Shown one piece after another: positions 26,301 through 37,900 of a DNA stretch of 64,000 bases. Location of the stretch: positions 20,429,563-20,493,562 of the forward strand of contig OU744447.1 in NCBI GenBank assembly GCA_916610825.1, in the 5' to 3' direction. The position numbers and the translations under genes were made by a program. This stretch comes from Haliclystus octoradiatus (taxonomy: Eukaryota; Cnidaria; Staurozoa; Stauromedusae; Haliclystidae). Each line of letters starts with the position of its first letter. Positions within the stretch are counted from its first letter, which is position 1. Below the pieces are notes generated by a model. It searched no databases. It was given only the letters and a program-made list of their open reading frames with translations, and was not told the DNA's origin.

Positions 26301-29300
26301 TAGCAATGATTATCTACAAAAAAATAGGATATTTAGAACGCCATTGTCATTCTTTTTATCAAGTAGGTGTTCCTTTCTTTGTTTCACCGTGTTCCGATGA
26401 TCGGCTGCACTGCAATTGTTTTAATGTAAACAGGTTTAGAACGATAAGGATGTATCAAGTAATTATTTAAAGGCCCATGGAAATAATAAAATTGTAAATT
26501 TTTAATTTAAATATTTCGATATGCTTTAGAAATTGCATAACTATGGGGATCTATTTTTGTTACTAGAATATACTCTGCTGAATCCAAGTACAGTATTTTA
26601 AATTTACTTGGACTTTGTATAAAAATTACCATTGAAAAGCAAACCGTTTATTCACTTCGAAGTGTCAATTTCAATGAATTGTTGAAAGATAGAGTGCAGG
26701 TTTCTGTTTGTCATGATGGATTGTACTTTTTCATTTTATTATTACAATCTATATTTTATTACCAAGGAACTATTAAGCAATTCCAAATTGACATTAAATA
26801 AGAGGTAATAGTTATCTTTGTCTACAAATGAGTACCGGTATTTAAAATTAATATGTATAGCTCGAACAAAATGTAAAACTGTAGATTAAAACTTTGAGTG
26901 AAATACACACTCATAAAAAGCACTATAAATGTTTAATCATGATCATCTGATTGAATCAGTGAAAGAGAATAGAGGCCAATAGAACCTCACCTGAGACCGG
27001 ATCTCCTTTTCAAATTCAGATTACTTATAGTAACACTTAGGAAAGGTATGCTTCTTTTATCACAACATCGAAAACACGTTTGTGTTAAACTTTATTCATT
27101 TAACTGAATATGTGATGAATTTGATGATGATGATTCTACGGGATGTTATTATAACTTAAACTACTTAAATAATCCAATTCAAATATGTTGAATCGGATTC
27201 GCATATCAGTATCTTATTCATGTTTGTTGGAGTTTAATCCGATATCATGAATTCAGAATAAAAGGATTATACAAAGATATTATGATATTCAATTTTAATA
27301 CTCATGGGTCTGCTATCTCAAATCTGTAAATAATGTATCTCATATTATCTGACATTAATCAGTTTTTTATATTTGTGTTCCTATTCCCCAATGCTGTAGA
27401 CCTAATCTAGCATATACGTATGTAGATTTACCATTTCAATCATAGGTCATCATATATTAATCGTTATTCTATGCACACTCATTGAGTGACGTTAGTCCCT
27501 GAAGCAAGCAAGCTAATATGCATATAGCTCCACAACGCGCATTGCATGTAACTGATATTCTAGTAGAGTCAAAAAGCATTTTAAAATGTGCACCTGAACT
27601 AGTTCCTAGCTCTTCTCATCTATATCCTGAGTTTTTACAAAGGGAACCTGGAACTAATTCCAATGCACTGATTGTTCGTATCTACCTTTCAATATAGAAT
27701 TAATTTTAAAACCTTGAAAATATGTAGCCTTCATACAGGCACGTACACGAGCTGTTCATGAACTCGTGAATACATTTCACACTATTGCATTGTAAAGTGT
27801 ACACATCTTTATGAGTCCCAGTAATGCGCTGTGATCCAATATAGTAGCCAAATCGTTTATTGTTCAATTTAGACAACACTTACACAACCTGAAGACCCTC
27901 TATATCCTACAAAAGATTTATATGGAATTGTTGGTGATAATCTCAAAGATGTATTTGATGTGAAGGAGGTATGATACATTTTGAATAGACAAAATCATTA
28001 AATTAATAGAACCACATGTACTATACCTAGAAATTATCCTTTCCTTATTCTTCTACACTCAACCATTGCCTATTCCCCTTCTTTATGCCTTCGTTGGTCA
28101 GAATTCTGAGCAATCTCTGTCTGGTTAACCTCATTTGTCTAGGAGGATATAACATGTCCATTGTCCATGCAGTATTGTGCAAGCTAAGGACAGGCTAGAT
28201 TGATAGGCAGGCATGAGAGACATCCTTGAAAATCATGTTACACTTTCATAGGCATGTAATTTATTTTAAACCTTTGTCTCTTTCAGGTCATTGCAAGAAT
28301 TGTTGATGGTAGCAGATTTGATGAATTTAAACCATTGTATGGGACATCTGTGATCACAGGTAAACTAGTTAACTTTGCTACTCGCAACTTTCATAGCCAA
28401 GAATCCTTTACTGTCAAGATGAAGCAAGACACCATCAACTCTTATAAGGAAGAAATGTAATTTCCATTATTAGATACGTAGATCTGACCCTGACCATAAA
28501 GCTGTAGAAACTGTTCGCTAATTGCTTTGTAAAATAACTAGCACACTAAAATTTCTTTCATATAATGAATTAATGATTTTTGAAAATTTTTGGATCACAT
28601 TGGAAATTCTCATTTGCGGCGTCAAGTTTGAAATATAATGTCGATTGCATTTTTTCAAACTTACTTTATGTTGATATGGTGATTATTAATGATTTGGCAT
28701 TATGTCACTAAAATCAGTTTAGTACACAAATAAAGGCGTGTGAACATAATCAATAAACATTTTATTTTTTCTTTGGCATTCACGCTTGATACCTGCAATG
28801 CTGATATTCATTATTTATTTTAATGTTTTGATTTTATTAAAGTTTTCAATAAATTGGAAAATATAACGATTATAGAAATGAAAGGTGAAATTTTCCATTT
28901 AATGTGTTTATTAGACTTTTCGAGTAACTACCCCTGCCAAAATAGTTAATGAAATTTTCATAAACAGTTTACGAAAAGTTTACCATTTCACGTTCATGAG
29001 TTTTTGGACATAAAAACCGAAAAAGGGACATGCTTGAAGTTTTGCATGGGTATTAAATTCCATGCCTTTCATAATTACGATGATATGCAACTCTTGAATT
29101 TGAGAAAACTACACTAAAGCAAGCAATAATACACCGTCTATATGTATCTTAGAAACATTACATTTCTATAGCCGCTATATCATCTTTATTTTATCATCAG
29201 GTTTTGCCCGTATCCATGGCTACCCTGTTGGTATAATTGGCAACAATGGTGTGCTGTATTCTGAATCAGCTCTCAAAGTCACACATTTCATACAGTTGTG

Positions 29301-32300
29301 TTGTCAAAGAAAAATCCCACTTATCTTCTTACAGAACATTTCAGGTGATTGTTGATGATATTTTAATCAGGGTCCGATAAAATATCCGGGAGTTCAAGTT
29401 TTCCTTCCAAACTTTCTTGAGTGATTTCGGTATGAAAACATTTTCACATAATTTTATTTCAAAATAAAATATGTAAATACGGCTATTGTCGTGAATGTAT
29501 GATAAGAACTGCACAATTTTACTTCTCTGTCCAAGAAAAGAAAGCATATGATTTTTCTTCTGACTAAAAAACTTGAATGCAACTATTTGTTCTCCCAGAA
29601 TCCCCCATTCTATTGAACCCTGATTTTAATTTGATCTGATCTTCCGTGCTGCCTTTGTCTGCTTTTCTCCTTAATAAACATATCAATAAAACATATTACA
29701 TCGTAATTATTGTATCATCTAGCTCTAAGGGTGATTGTTGAATGTAGTAGAATATTGTATGATCCTGACGTATAAGGAGGAAATGCTTGTCACCATTTTA
29801 TTTGAAAATTGTTGCAAATGTATGTGTACCTATTTATATCACTATATGCTTTAAATGGTAGTGGAATGAAAGCCTCAAACAGTCAAAGTGGATAATTATT
29901 TTATAATTGTTGTATACAATGTAACACGCTTCAGTGCGCGTCAAAATTGTCAACGATTTTCATTGAAGCTATCCAAATTGTTTAACAGAGACATGGCTAC
30001 AAAATAGTCAATAGAGTTTTGAAATCAGATTGCATATGGGCAACGATTTCACTTATCTGAATTGCACTTAAGCGTGTTCCACTGTATCCCAATTAGGCAC
30101 AAACGAGGTAGCCACATCTATGAGCCATTTTGGTAAATTTTATATTTCACGACTTATGCATGATGACCACAATAAATCTAGAATAATCAACATATGTGCC
30201 TTTGCTTGTACCTTATCAGCCCTAGATGAATCAGTAAATCGCCATCATCATCATTTATACAGAACCTTCAAGTTCACATGTGTTTATTTTCAACGGATTG
30301 ATTCCACACTACATTACCACCAGTACATATAAAATATTAGAAGAACAAACAAACTATTAAAAAAAATTTACACAATATCCTACTCCTATCTTTCAGATGC
30401 AATATTTTAGTTAAAGATAATACATTTATGTGTGATTCTGTTTTAGGTTTCATGGTTGGTAAACAATATGAAGAAGGTGGCATTGCTAAACATGGTGCTA
30501 AAATGGTCACTGCTGTTGCTTGTGCGAATGTTCCAAAATTCACTGTGGTCATTGGTGGCAGTTTCGGTGCAGGGAATTATGGAATGTGTGGAAGAGCATA
30601 TAGGTATGTACATGTAATACTATATTGATGTGTCCATCCTTGAAGCCTTAGGCTGAGGCGGTAGTTCGTTGTAGTGGTCAGTGCGTTGGACCTTGGTACG
30701 GCAGGGTCTTGAGTTCAATCCCTGGCAGGAGCACTATTGGTTGGCAAAGCAAAGGGAGGGCATCCAGCCATCAAAACTCCCAAGCGCCTCAAAGGTAAAA
30801 CATTAACAAACTAACCAACCACCCTGGTGAAAAAGCTTATTCACTTGCTCAGTTTGTGGCTAAATGATAAATCTAGATAGCAATCCGACTGACTTTGTTG
30901 ACGGTATTCCAGTTTGACAACATCTGACAGTGAGTGATGAGTGATACCACTTATTACTCTTAAACGAATTATAAATTATTTATGGTTCTATCAAAAAGGC
31001 TGGCTAGAGGAAGTTGATACTTTTCTGATTTATGGGCCAAACGTAAACAAATTTCAGCAGAATAATTCGAAAATGAAAGTGTTTTTTTTCAAAATTAAAA
31101 ATCCCATTCAGACCCAGTTATCACCGTATATATGTATGGAGGTACAAATCATACACGATCTGTAGTTAGATAATGATATTAGGGTTGTTTGAGGCTTTTG
31201 CCCAACTTCATCTTGAATATACAGGTATATCATATTTAACATTGAATGAAACAATCTATATATATTTCGATTGAAACCACGTCTGACCGCTATTACACAT
31301 CCGATTGTTTCGCCTAACCCCACCCAGAGGCAATCCTTCTTTACGCTTATAATCCCCCAGAGATGCTGCTGATACCCGCATTATCCAAAGTGATAATTAC
31401 CAATATTGCAACTACAGTTTCTATTTTCTTAAAATCTGGTTTAATCAGGCATAACTATGACAGTCTGATCCGGAATCCGATTAGGTCGGATCGGATTCAC
31501 ATGTCTTTATTGCCTACTAAAATCTACAAAAACATTCGTCACGTCACGTCTCATTTGAAGATTTTGTAGCGGTTTATATATATTGCAACTTCCGTTTGCA
31601 TCACGTCTTTCTCTACATGTAAATAATCATTGTAATATGTAATTCCCCTCTTCGTATGTCAACCTTTGTAGAGTAAACATATATCAAATAGTTATGTCAT
31701 ACAAAACTCTGCAATTTCGATTTCGTGATTGAAATAATCGATATTTAATACTAAAGCTTAGCTGAAACTGTTTGATATCAGTATTTTAGGAAAGTTCCAG
31801 CGAAACGGAACATGCATAAATAAATATTTTTATTTATTATTTTCATCTGAACTAACGAACTGTGTTTCGCATCGTAAATACTTGTAATTTGCTTTCTGAT
31901 CAACGGACTCCGTGGCGCAATGGTAGCGCGTCTGACTCCAGATCAGAAGGCTGCGTGTTCAAATCACGTCGGGGTCAGTTATTGTTTTTTATGTTTTTTT
32001 TTTATTTCTTTATACAAACTCTCCCAAAAGTATAATATCAAATCTGTTCGTGCTGAATCATTTCACTTTAATTTATTTTAAATTTAACATTGCAGTCCTC
32101 GGTTTTTGTATATGTGGCCTAACGCTCGTATCTCAGTCATGGGAGGAGAACAAGCAGGCACCGTTCTGTCAACAATCGCCGTCAACCAAGCTCTGAAAGG
32201 CAAAAAGGTATATGTACCTGGACATAACTCTTTCAAATATTTCATTGTACTATTTACTGGAAAATACTTAAATGTGTTCGTGAGATAGATGAACTCCCGC

Positions 32301-33458
32301 ATAGCTACTACATCGTTTCAAAAATGAAACGGCCGAATAGATTCGTTAGCTGTCACGATTTCTTTGGCTTTTTAAGTCTTGTAAGTTGTAAGTACGGTGT
32401 TCCTTTCAACTAGACTAGAAACGAATATGAATACTATATGAACAGCACCGTAAACACCGACATATAGAAATGATGGTTGGTTAAAATTACTTCGAATTGA
32501 CTGCCAGTATTCTATTATATGGACACATTTGTTCCTCTTCTAGGTTACAATGGGTGCACCGTGCAGATGGGACCTTCTCTAATTTTACTTTCATCCAACA
32601 TATCTGCGTATCATTGTTCATTGATTAAATGCCAGATCAACGAATAGTATTTTTTCAACCAAACTGTTAGTTATTACAGCGTTCTTATTCTGACGTGTGT
32701 TAATTCTTTATAGCTGAGTGACGAAGAAAAAGACAAAATTATTCAGAAAATAGAAAAAAATATCAAAGAACCCATTATCAAACAATTTGAGCACGAGGGA
32801 CATCCGTATTATGCAAGTGCAAGGTAATGGAGTTTTGAGGATAATGATGTAGGGTTTACTACAAGTTTGTATATGATCCAGGCATGCTTATTTTGAGGCA
32901 ATTGGGATATTACTATAAGATTATGTCGGTTTCTATAGACGTATATATATATAGGATTTCTACCCAGCAGCTCCATTAGAAAATTTCATCGGCCTTCATA
33001 GTGAATTTAATGATAGATAATTGCTTCAAAACGATATAACTAATCAAGATCCTTATATGATGTTTGATTAATTCATGCAAACACTACAAATGCCCAAATC
33101 CAAACTTCCGACCATTAAAAATGTTAACACAGATTCAAGTAACTGAAGCCATAGTCATTAGCCGAAGCTAGACGATGAAGAATGATGAAAAGGACATTTT
33201 TAGCTGAAGTTTGTCCTATAAATCAGTATAATATCTAAGTTTCTTCTGAATTTTTCTACCCTCGTACGATTTAGTATCCACACTTCTTTCCGACCCTTGT
33301 CGTTGTAGTAATCTCAATCTATAATCTTGTTAATTTACAGATTATGGGATGATGCTATCATTGATCCATTAGACACAAGAAAAATCCTTGCACTTAGTAT
33401 TAGTGCCGCATTGAACGCACCAGTGGAACCAACACAATTTGGAATCTTTCGAATGTAG
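14347..33458 (+). CDS. MCCC2: Methylcrotonoyl-CoA carboxylase beta chain, mitochondrial
   Basis: This is the carboxyltransferase subunit of mitochondrial 3-methylcrotonyl-CoA carboxylase in leucine breakdown; it moves the carboxyl group from biotin on the alpha subunit to 3-methylcrotonyl-CoA. Exons: 14347-14499, 19618-19684, 19953-20037, 21571-21669, 22074-22201, 23085-23197, 24333-24446, 24928-24992, 25917-26016, 27873-27968, 28287-28359, 29201-29344, 30447-30603, 32096-32207, 32714-32823, 33341-33458. All junctions are GT-AG and in phase, giving 577 residues (human has 563). Exon 1 is a basic, mitochondrial-type leader. Diagnostic stretches include [78 protein letters not shown] and the terminus FGIFRM. 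An in-frame ATG exists at 14248, but 14347 has the better context and gives a leader like that of orthologues. Introns hold MITEs, a SINE and a tRNA gene. Confidence 0.97.
15430..15847 (+). mobile_element. 400-bp foldback element with 9-bp target duplication, in MCCC2 intron 1
   Basis: The element at 15439-15838 is nearly all inverted repeat. Its left arm starts GGTCGTGGCTAGATCAG and its right arm ends CTGATCTAGCCACAACC. The arms are ~150 bp around a short centre near 15590-15690. ATATTCTTT flanks both sides exactly (15430-15438 and 15839-15847). It has no coding capacity. The 9-bp duplication and ends beginning GG recall the 5.8-kb element, suggesting the same transposase class. Confidence 0.75.
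16222..18050 (+). mobile_element. 1.8-kb palindromic (foldback) element in MCCC2 intron 1
   Basis: Two arms of roughly 700 bp are mirror images, with the turning point near 16900-16960. Outer ends read GGGTAAATACCAAACTGC on the left and its complement near 18031-18050 on the right. Similarity thins out beyond, so the boundaries are approximate and no target duplication is clear. The right arm is lengthened by a separate 403-bp insertion at 17402-17804. No protein-coding potential is visible. Confidence 0.65.
17396..17810 (+). mobile_element. Nested 403-bp MITE with TTAA/TTTAAA target duplication
   Basis: The element spans 17402-17804, begins TGCC and ends GGCA, with imperfect inverted repeats of about 70 bp meeting around GATATGATAT motifs. 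TTTAAA flanks both sides. The other arm of the host palindrome (16448-16470) keeps the same sequence with a single TTTAAA, so the empty site is visible. Because TTTAAA contains TTAA, a TTAA-specific mechanism (piggyBac- or Kolobok-like) is possible, but the exact duplication length cannot be separated from palindromic sequence. Confidence 0.75.
18165..18720 (+). pseudogene. Decayed duplicate of MCCC2 exon 1 and adjacent intron
   Basis: This stretch repeats 14330-15160. It starts with TTGTCAAGATGGCCGCCATT, the MCCC2 start-codon region, then reads AAGCTGTGA, so the frame stops after six codons. Most of the rest of exon 1 is deleted, and the similarity resumes with intron sequence (18285 onward matches 14614 onward, then 18480 onward matches 14935 onward). 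It is an intronic fossil of the first exon, ~3.8 kb downstream of the working one. It carries no usable open frame. Confidence 0.7.
18740..19617. other. Distal part of MCCC2 intron 1, no feature seen
   Basis: AT-rich intron sequence without a recognisable gene or repeat family. It ends with the exon 2 acceptor TTTTCGTAG. Confidence 0.5.
20225..20310 (+). repeat. Copy of the GTGACC...ACAGGTTTGACTG repeat family
   Basis: Contains GGTCACCTGTCTATAAGGG and ATTATACAGGTTTGACTG. The same alternation of GTGACC/GGACC with short TATA blocks and ACAGGTTTGA recurs at 25100-25275, 50205-50280 and 61508-61570. Confidence 0.4.
20512..20632 (+). mobile_element. MITE of the CCCCTGCGAAAA / TTCATGAAC family
   Basis: The ends are CCCCTGCGAAAACAGTTCAG and the complement CTGAACTGTTTTTCGCCAGGGG. 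The interior is built from TTCATGAAC-type palindromes. It lies in MCCC2 intron 3. Sister copies are at 57082-57197 and 62186-62418, and partial ones elsewhere. No convincing target duplication is visible. Confidence 0.65.
21253..21345 (+). mobile_element. Partial copy of the CCCCTGCGAAAA / TTCATGAAC family
   Basis: The left end reads CCCCTGCAAAAGCAGTTTAG followed by TTCATGAACAGTTCATGAAC. The right half has diverged. It lies in MCCC2 intron 3. Confidence 0.5.
22510..22705 (+). repeat. Interspersed repeat around TTTCTAAAATAAAACAAATTT
   Basis: This block in MCCC2 intron 5 is closely similar to 53546-53720 in ELP6 intron 4, including CTTGAATTA...ATTTAAAA and CTTGGATCAAATT; a short piece also occurs at 51385-51425. 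It shows no coding potential and no readable ends. Confidence 0.5.
25090..25275 (+). repeat. Copy of the GTGACC...ACAGGTTTGA repeat family
   Basis: In MCCC2 intron 8. Blocks such as GGGACCACTATAGGCAGGTA and ATATAACAGGTTTGATTATA form a loose tandem of ~50-bp units, shared with 20225-20310, 50205-50280 and 61508-61570. Confidence 0.45.
28931..29005 (+). mobile_element. Degenerate copy of the CCCCTGCGAAAA / TTCATGAAC family
   Basis: CCCCTGCCAAAATAGTTAATG is followed by imperfect TTCATAAACAG and a terminal GTTCATGAG. It is half-length and lies in MCCC2 intron 11. Confidence 0.4.
29360..29630 (+). mobile_element. hAT-type MITE with 8-bp target duplication, in MCCC2 intron 12
   Basis: The element at 29368-29622 starts CAGGGTCCGAT and ends ATTGAACCCTG. 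ATTTTAAT flanks both ends exactly (29360-29367, 29623-29630). Ends beginning CAGGG with 8-bp duplications are characteristic of hAT elements. The insertion is only 23 bp beyond the exon 12 splice donor. Confidence 0.8.
30645..30840 (+). repeat. tRNA-derived SINE in MCCC2 intron 13
   Basis: A tRNA-like head has a B-box-like GAGTTCAATCCC preceded at tRNA spacing by TAGTGGTCAGTGCGTT. It is followed by a body containing GCACTATTGGTTGGC and an end rich in AACTAACCAACCA. A second copy lies in the opposite orientation at 51169-51292. Confidence 0.65.
31906..31977 (+). tRNA. tRNA-Trp (anticodon CCA)
   Basis: This 72-bp sequence folds into a full cloverleaf. The acceptor stem GACTCCG/CGGGGTC has one G-T pair, the D-arm holds GGCGCAATGGTAGCGC, the anticodon loop is CTCCAGA and the T-arm contains TTCAAATC. 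It closely resembles animal cytosolic tRNA-Trp. There is no intron and no encoded CCA end. Internal A and B boxes serve as the pol III promoter, and T runs from 31984 (including a long run at 31996-32004) provide termination. It sits in MCCC2 intron 13 in the same orientation, ~120 bp before exon 14. Confidence 0.95.
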
Positions 33459-34060
33459 GTAGGACGTAAACAATGTAATATTTATATTTTGAATTTTATA
33501 CTGCTTTAAAATGGGAATATATTTTCCAAAAATTGTGCAAGTATACTCTTCAAGTACTTACATTAAAAATTTTTAAGACTATAAATATTAGAAAATTATT
33601 TGCGCTTTGAAAAATTTGTGTTACTATTGAGATTAAAATGATATTTAATCTATGAAAAATATAAAAAATCTATTTATATCTTTTAAATAAGTTAGCTATA
33701 TTAACACAATTATTGTATTCAACAATTTAATTTAATTTTTATGTGAAATATTACATAATGGATTGGTGAGTGTGATGATGACTATAATGAAAATTGTTCG
33801 TTGTTTAATTTGTCTGTATTCAACATGCCATGATCTTCAATCATCAAAATCAACCTACAATTTGAAATATCATAAAGTATATCAAACTTCAAACATTACA
33901 TAAATAATCCAGCATAATGCCAAATCAAAATTGCCAATCAAACATGAATGTTTCATACAGTGTTTGAATGAGATGTAATAGTAATAATAATATAATAATA
34001 TAATTAGTGGGATTGTTCCACACCAGTTCTTGGTATAGTGCGCAATGAAATTAATCAGAG

Positions 34061-34194
34061 CATTTGTAGAATGAGAGTCAAAAATGAAACATTCTAGAAC
34101 CATGTGATCACAACAGAAGATGATCATCAGGCGATTTATTTCGACTTGAAGTAGCGTAATTCTAGTTTCATTTTTGACTCTCATTCTATAAATG
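34061..34194 (+). mobile_element. Short palindromic repeat, probable MITE
   Basis: Arms of ~30 bp: CATTTGTAGAATGAGAGTCA and onward is mirrored by a right arm ending TGACTCTCATTCTATAAATG. No target duplication is visible. It ends ten bases before the neighbouring hAT MITE. Confidence 0.5.
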
Positions 34195-34195
34195 T

Positions 34196-34388
34196 GGTGT
34201 ATCCAGGGTCCAGTAGGGTCCGGCAAAAGCAGGAATCCTAGATTCCGGGCAGGTTAAAGCAAATTCAGAAGAAAATTTATATTTATATGATCTATTGGTC
34301 AAATATCAACATAGACATTCAGAAGAAAATGTTGAAATGCCTCTGGGATTCCAGAAGGCTGAACTGTTTCCTGTACGATGGATGTATC
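34196..34388 (-). mobile_element. hAT-type MITE with imperfect 8-bp target duplication
   Basis: The element at 34204-34380 is in the reverse orientation relative to other family members. The left side carries CAGGGTCC followed by a second GGGTCCGGCAAAAG. GGTGTATC and GATGTATC flank it (7 of 8 match). The body shares AAATTCAGAAGAAAAT and GGATTCCAGAAGGCTGAAC with the copies at 50802, 58611 and 61618. Confidence 0.65.
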
Positions 34389-34962
34389 TAAGATGGCAGA
34401 GCATAAAAGTTCCATATCTAATTAGTCTGTGCACAGACTCACTAATTTAATTTACTAGATATGAAAGTACAAATATTTTAATAGACAGAAACTAATCATT
34501 TTGACTGGAAATGGACTGAAAAAGACAAATTTTCTACAGTTTATGAAGGCAGAAAAGACGGAAATCCACGAAAATACTGAGCAATTTCATGTCTGAAAGA
34601 TCACGACTCACTTAATTAATATTACAACTTTTTCAGAAATATTATCTATCAAACTGAACTAATTCACCCTGGTTAATATAATGCCAGCTTATTATCACGA
34701 CTTTTGGCTGCACCTGTATTATGCTTGTGATGGCAGAAAGAACAGTCCAGCATGACTAACATCAAACAAAACGAAATACTGTGAATCACCAAGTCTTGAC
34801 AATACCTACTATGAAGTCTTCAAAGAATTAGTCAGTGTTCAGTTGGTGGGAATTTTTCATTAATTAATGAAACAAGGCCAAGGCAATCGAAATAGAAGAG
34901 TGGTACCGGGGTAGTGCAATACTGTCTGTACCTTACTTTTACCAGATCCAATTAGATCCAAT

Positions 34963-37900
34963 TTAGATTCTCCTTAAATACCTGTCAATCATTTCATCTA
35001 GCCATTGTTTATGTTTTAAACCATCCAACCAATCATCTGGCAGTAGATGAGCACTTAATTTACATCCAAGCAATGCACCTGCTACAGCACCGTTTGTATC
35101 TGCATCGCCAGCCTGTTTGGAGAAAAATTGATAATGCATATATCTAAACAAACATTGGTCACTTTGATCAGTTTTGAAAAACTATCAAGTTCTAAATTAA
35201 TCCAGACTTTAATCAGGAGTAGTAATGATTTCCTTCAAATAATGGATTTGAAAAGTACTTTGCCAATAAACCTTGATCAGCTGTTATCAAACAACATTCC
35301 ACTCACTGGTTGAAATACTAACTCACATGCTTTTATTGTTTGTTTAATAGCTCTAATAGAATTTGATAGAATAAAATGATGCAGTGTTAAATGACTAACC
35401 TCTTTGACAATAGCTGTTAAGGCTGTTCTGAAATTTCGTTGCCTTAAAGCCCAGAAACCAGCACCCAAAGTCTTCAGTGTGTAACCAATTTTCCCAGCAC
35501 AGGAAAGTTCTAGATCTTGTAATTTTTGAACATTCATATGAAATTTAAATTCTGCAAGCTAAAAATAGAACAAGAGCACAATGCATAATATGCAAACACT
35601 GTTGGAAATATAAATTGATGTCAAGTCAATTTAGACAACGGTGTTGATTGCATTTATCTCCAATCTCAATTTTGAGAAATATTTACAAAATGACCTACCT
35701 ATCCATATAATTCCATAACCCTAACCATATACCTAGATAAAATTCCATATGCAGCCAGTGGTTAACTTATACAATGCACATTTATTTACGCAGGGATAGG
35801 GGATTCTACTAAAATAAAAAGCTGTCGTTTTTAGCACAGTATTTGCTTATTCACGATGGTGACAAATCCGATGCATACACCCAGCTTACATTTATCAGAA
35901 TACACAGAGACCAGGATCTCCAACAGTTCCTGGATATCCTGCTATCCCAGAAAAATGTTGAAAATGCTCTAGATACTCAAAGAAAAGCAAAACGTTTTTA
36001 TCTTCAGACATTTCCTAAGACAATTAACCACTATTGAATTTTAAGTGAAATTAGAGTCAAGACACAGTTTATTCGTACATGTGATTCATCTGTGATATGT
36101 TTTGACCCTTCATCAATTGATTTCTGTGTTATCTTTTTAATGTCAAGTGAACCATCTTTGTAACAGTATTCATCATTTCGTTGTAACATTATTGATATTG
36201 CAGTAGTGACAGCAACACAAGATGCTATACACCTAACAACAATAAGGATAAAAAATCAAAGCTGTGATGAAAATATGTTGAAACTTCAAGTGATAAAAGT
36301 GGTAAAAATGAAGTCAGATAATATCCTAGCTATAAGATTTTTTGCATCAGTATGATTAGATGATTTCTTAATGATGTCTTTCAAATCATTTCACTTTAAC
36401 TGATTGCATCTATAGGCCTACTTATTGGACTACATTGATATATACAGGTATACATTTCAGGTATTCAACCAATGTTGTATTTGTAAAGATTTACTTGACA
36501 AAAATTTCATGATGGTATTTAATTGGCGCAACAGTTTTGATTTAATCATTTTAAGGCAAGGTAAAAGAGAGAGTTAAAAAGAAAATGTTCCATATACAGA
36601 AATATATCAATTTTGCGGCCTGGCAAATGGCTCTTTTCACAAGTTCAGTATTGCTCAGGAGACCTTTGAGAAGTTGACCAACAGCTTTGTTAAATTGGTT
36701 CTCTTCTTTTGAACATGCATACTCATTACTCAACTGCCAATAAAATAGCCAATAGTCAATAGGCAGTGTTTAATGATGAAGAGACATTGATAAATTGAGA
36801 TGTTGAGCGGAAATACTTCCCGAGACGAATATTAGTATGCAGAGTATTAGTTTCGCGCCTCTAATACTGTTCTCACAAAGCAACCAATAAATATTACCGA
36901 AGCAATCTTCTTCAATGAAATATTTTCTCCTTTAAGGAATTAATTTTAATTGGAACTAAAGTTGAATGCAGCCATATTTTCTTTAATTGGAATATGACAT
37001 TAGATAAAGTAAAATAATGTAATTTGTGCTGATCTGCTGATCTCAGGCGCATTCAATAGATTTAATGGTGGATAGAATGAATAAGACCGTACTGTACTCA
37101 CCTGGGATCAGCATGTGTAACTTTACATATATCAACAGTTGACGAAATAACACAATCAAGTTTCATACAGTTATTGATACCAAGGATTGATGTACGCATT
37201 ACTGCACCATTGGCTGCAGCATATCTATTTCCTGTTTCCCATACCTCATTTGATGCCTACCGGTAAATTCAGGAATGTTAGCACTGTAACAATGCTATTT
37301 GTAAATTGTTACTTTTCAGCAACTTCTACTTGTAATTACTTATAAATTCCTTACTTCTGAAAAAGTAGCTTTTACTTACAAAAACATAGTTATTTTTAGT
37401 ATTTAAATTGCAGCTTAAACCTTAGTTGAGACTCATTATTTTTGGCACAGCGAAACTAATTTCTAAACTGTTCACAAAAACGACCCAAAGTCAACACCTA
37501 ATTTATAGCTAATCGGAAAAATAATACAATTTCGCACCAATCTACAAGGGGTCTTTTTGCTAAATTAGTATTAATTATTATTCTCATAGTTAGTCAATTT
37601 TGTTTGACTGTATCAGAAAAGTCTGTTTATTGTTAATTTACCTAGTACTGTTATCTTGTACATAAAAATCAATCCAATATTTTTTTGTTAATTTCTATGG
37701 TACCTACAAAATTTGAATTGACACTGGTACCAAAAATTTCAGCGCAAATAAGTTCTGTAAAACGTAGCCAGATTTATCAAACATCCCAGCCTATGATTCA
37801 GTGTGGGCCTAATCTCTGCATGCAGTGTTATTAAAATTAGCAACTCTCCTAGTTTAATTATTCAAATTTCCATATTCTATGTAACCGTTTCTCTATAGTC

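Larger units (their letters stand above)
33459..34962. other. Convergent intergenic region between MCCC2 and the ADP-ribosylglycohydrolase gene
   Basis: Both genes end here, so the 1.5 kb should hold two 3' untranslated regions. No canonical polyadenylation signal stands out close to either stop. The region contains a 134-bp inverted repeat (34061-34194) and a hAT MITE (34204-34380). I see no reading frame worth calling. Confidence 0.6.
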
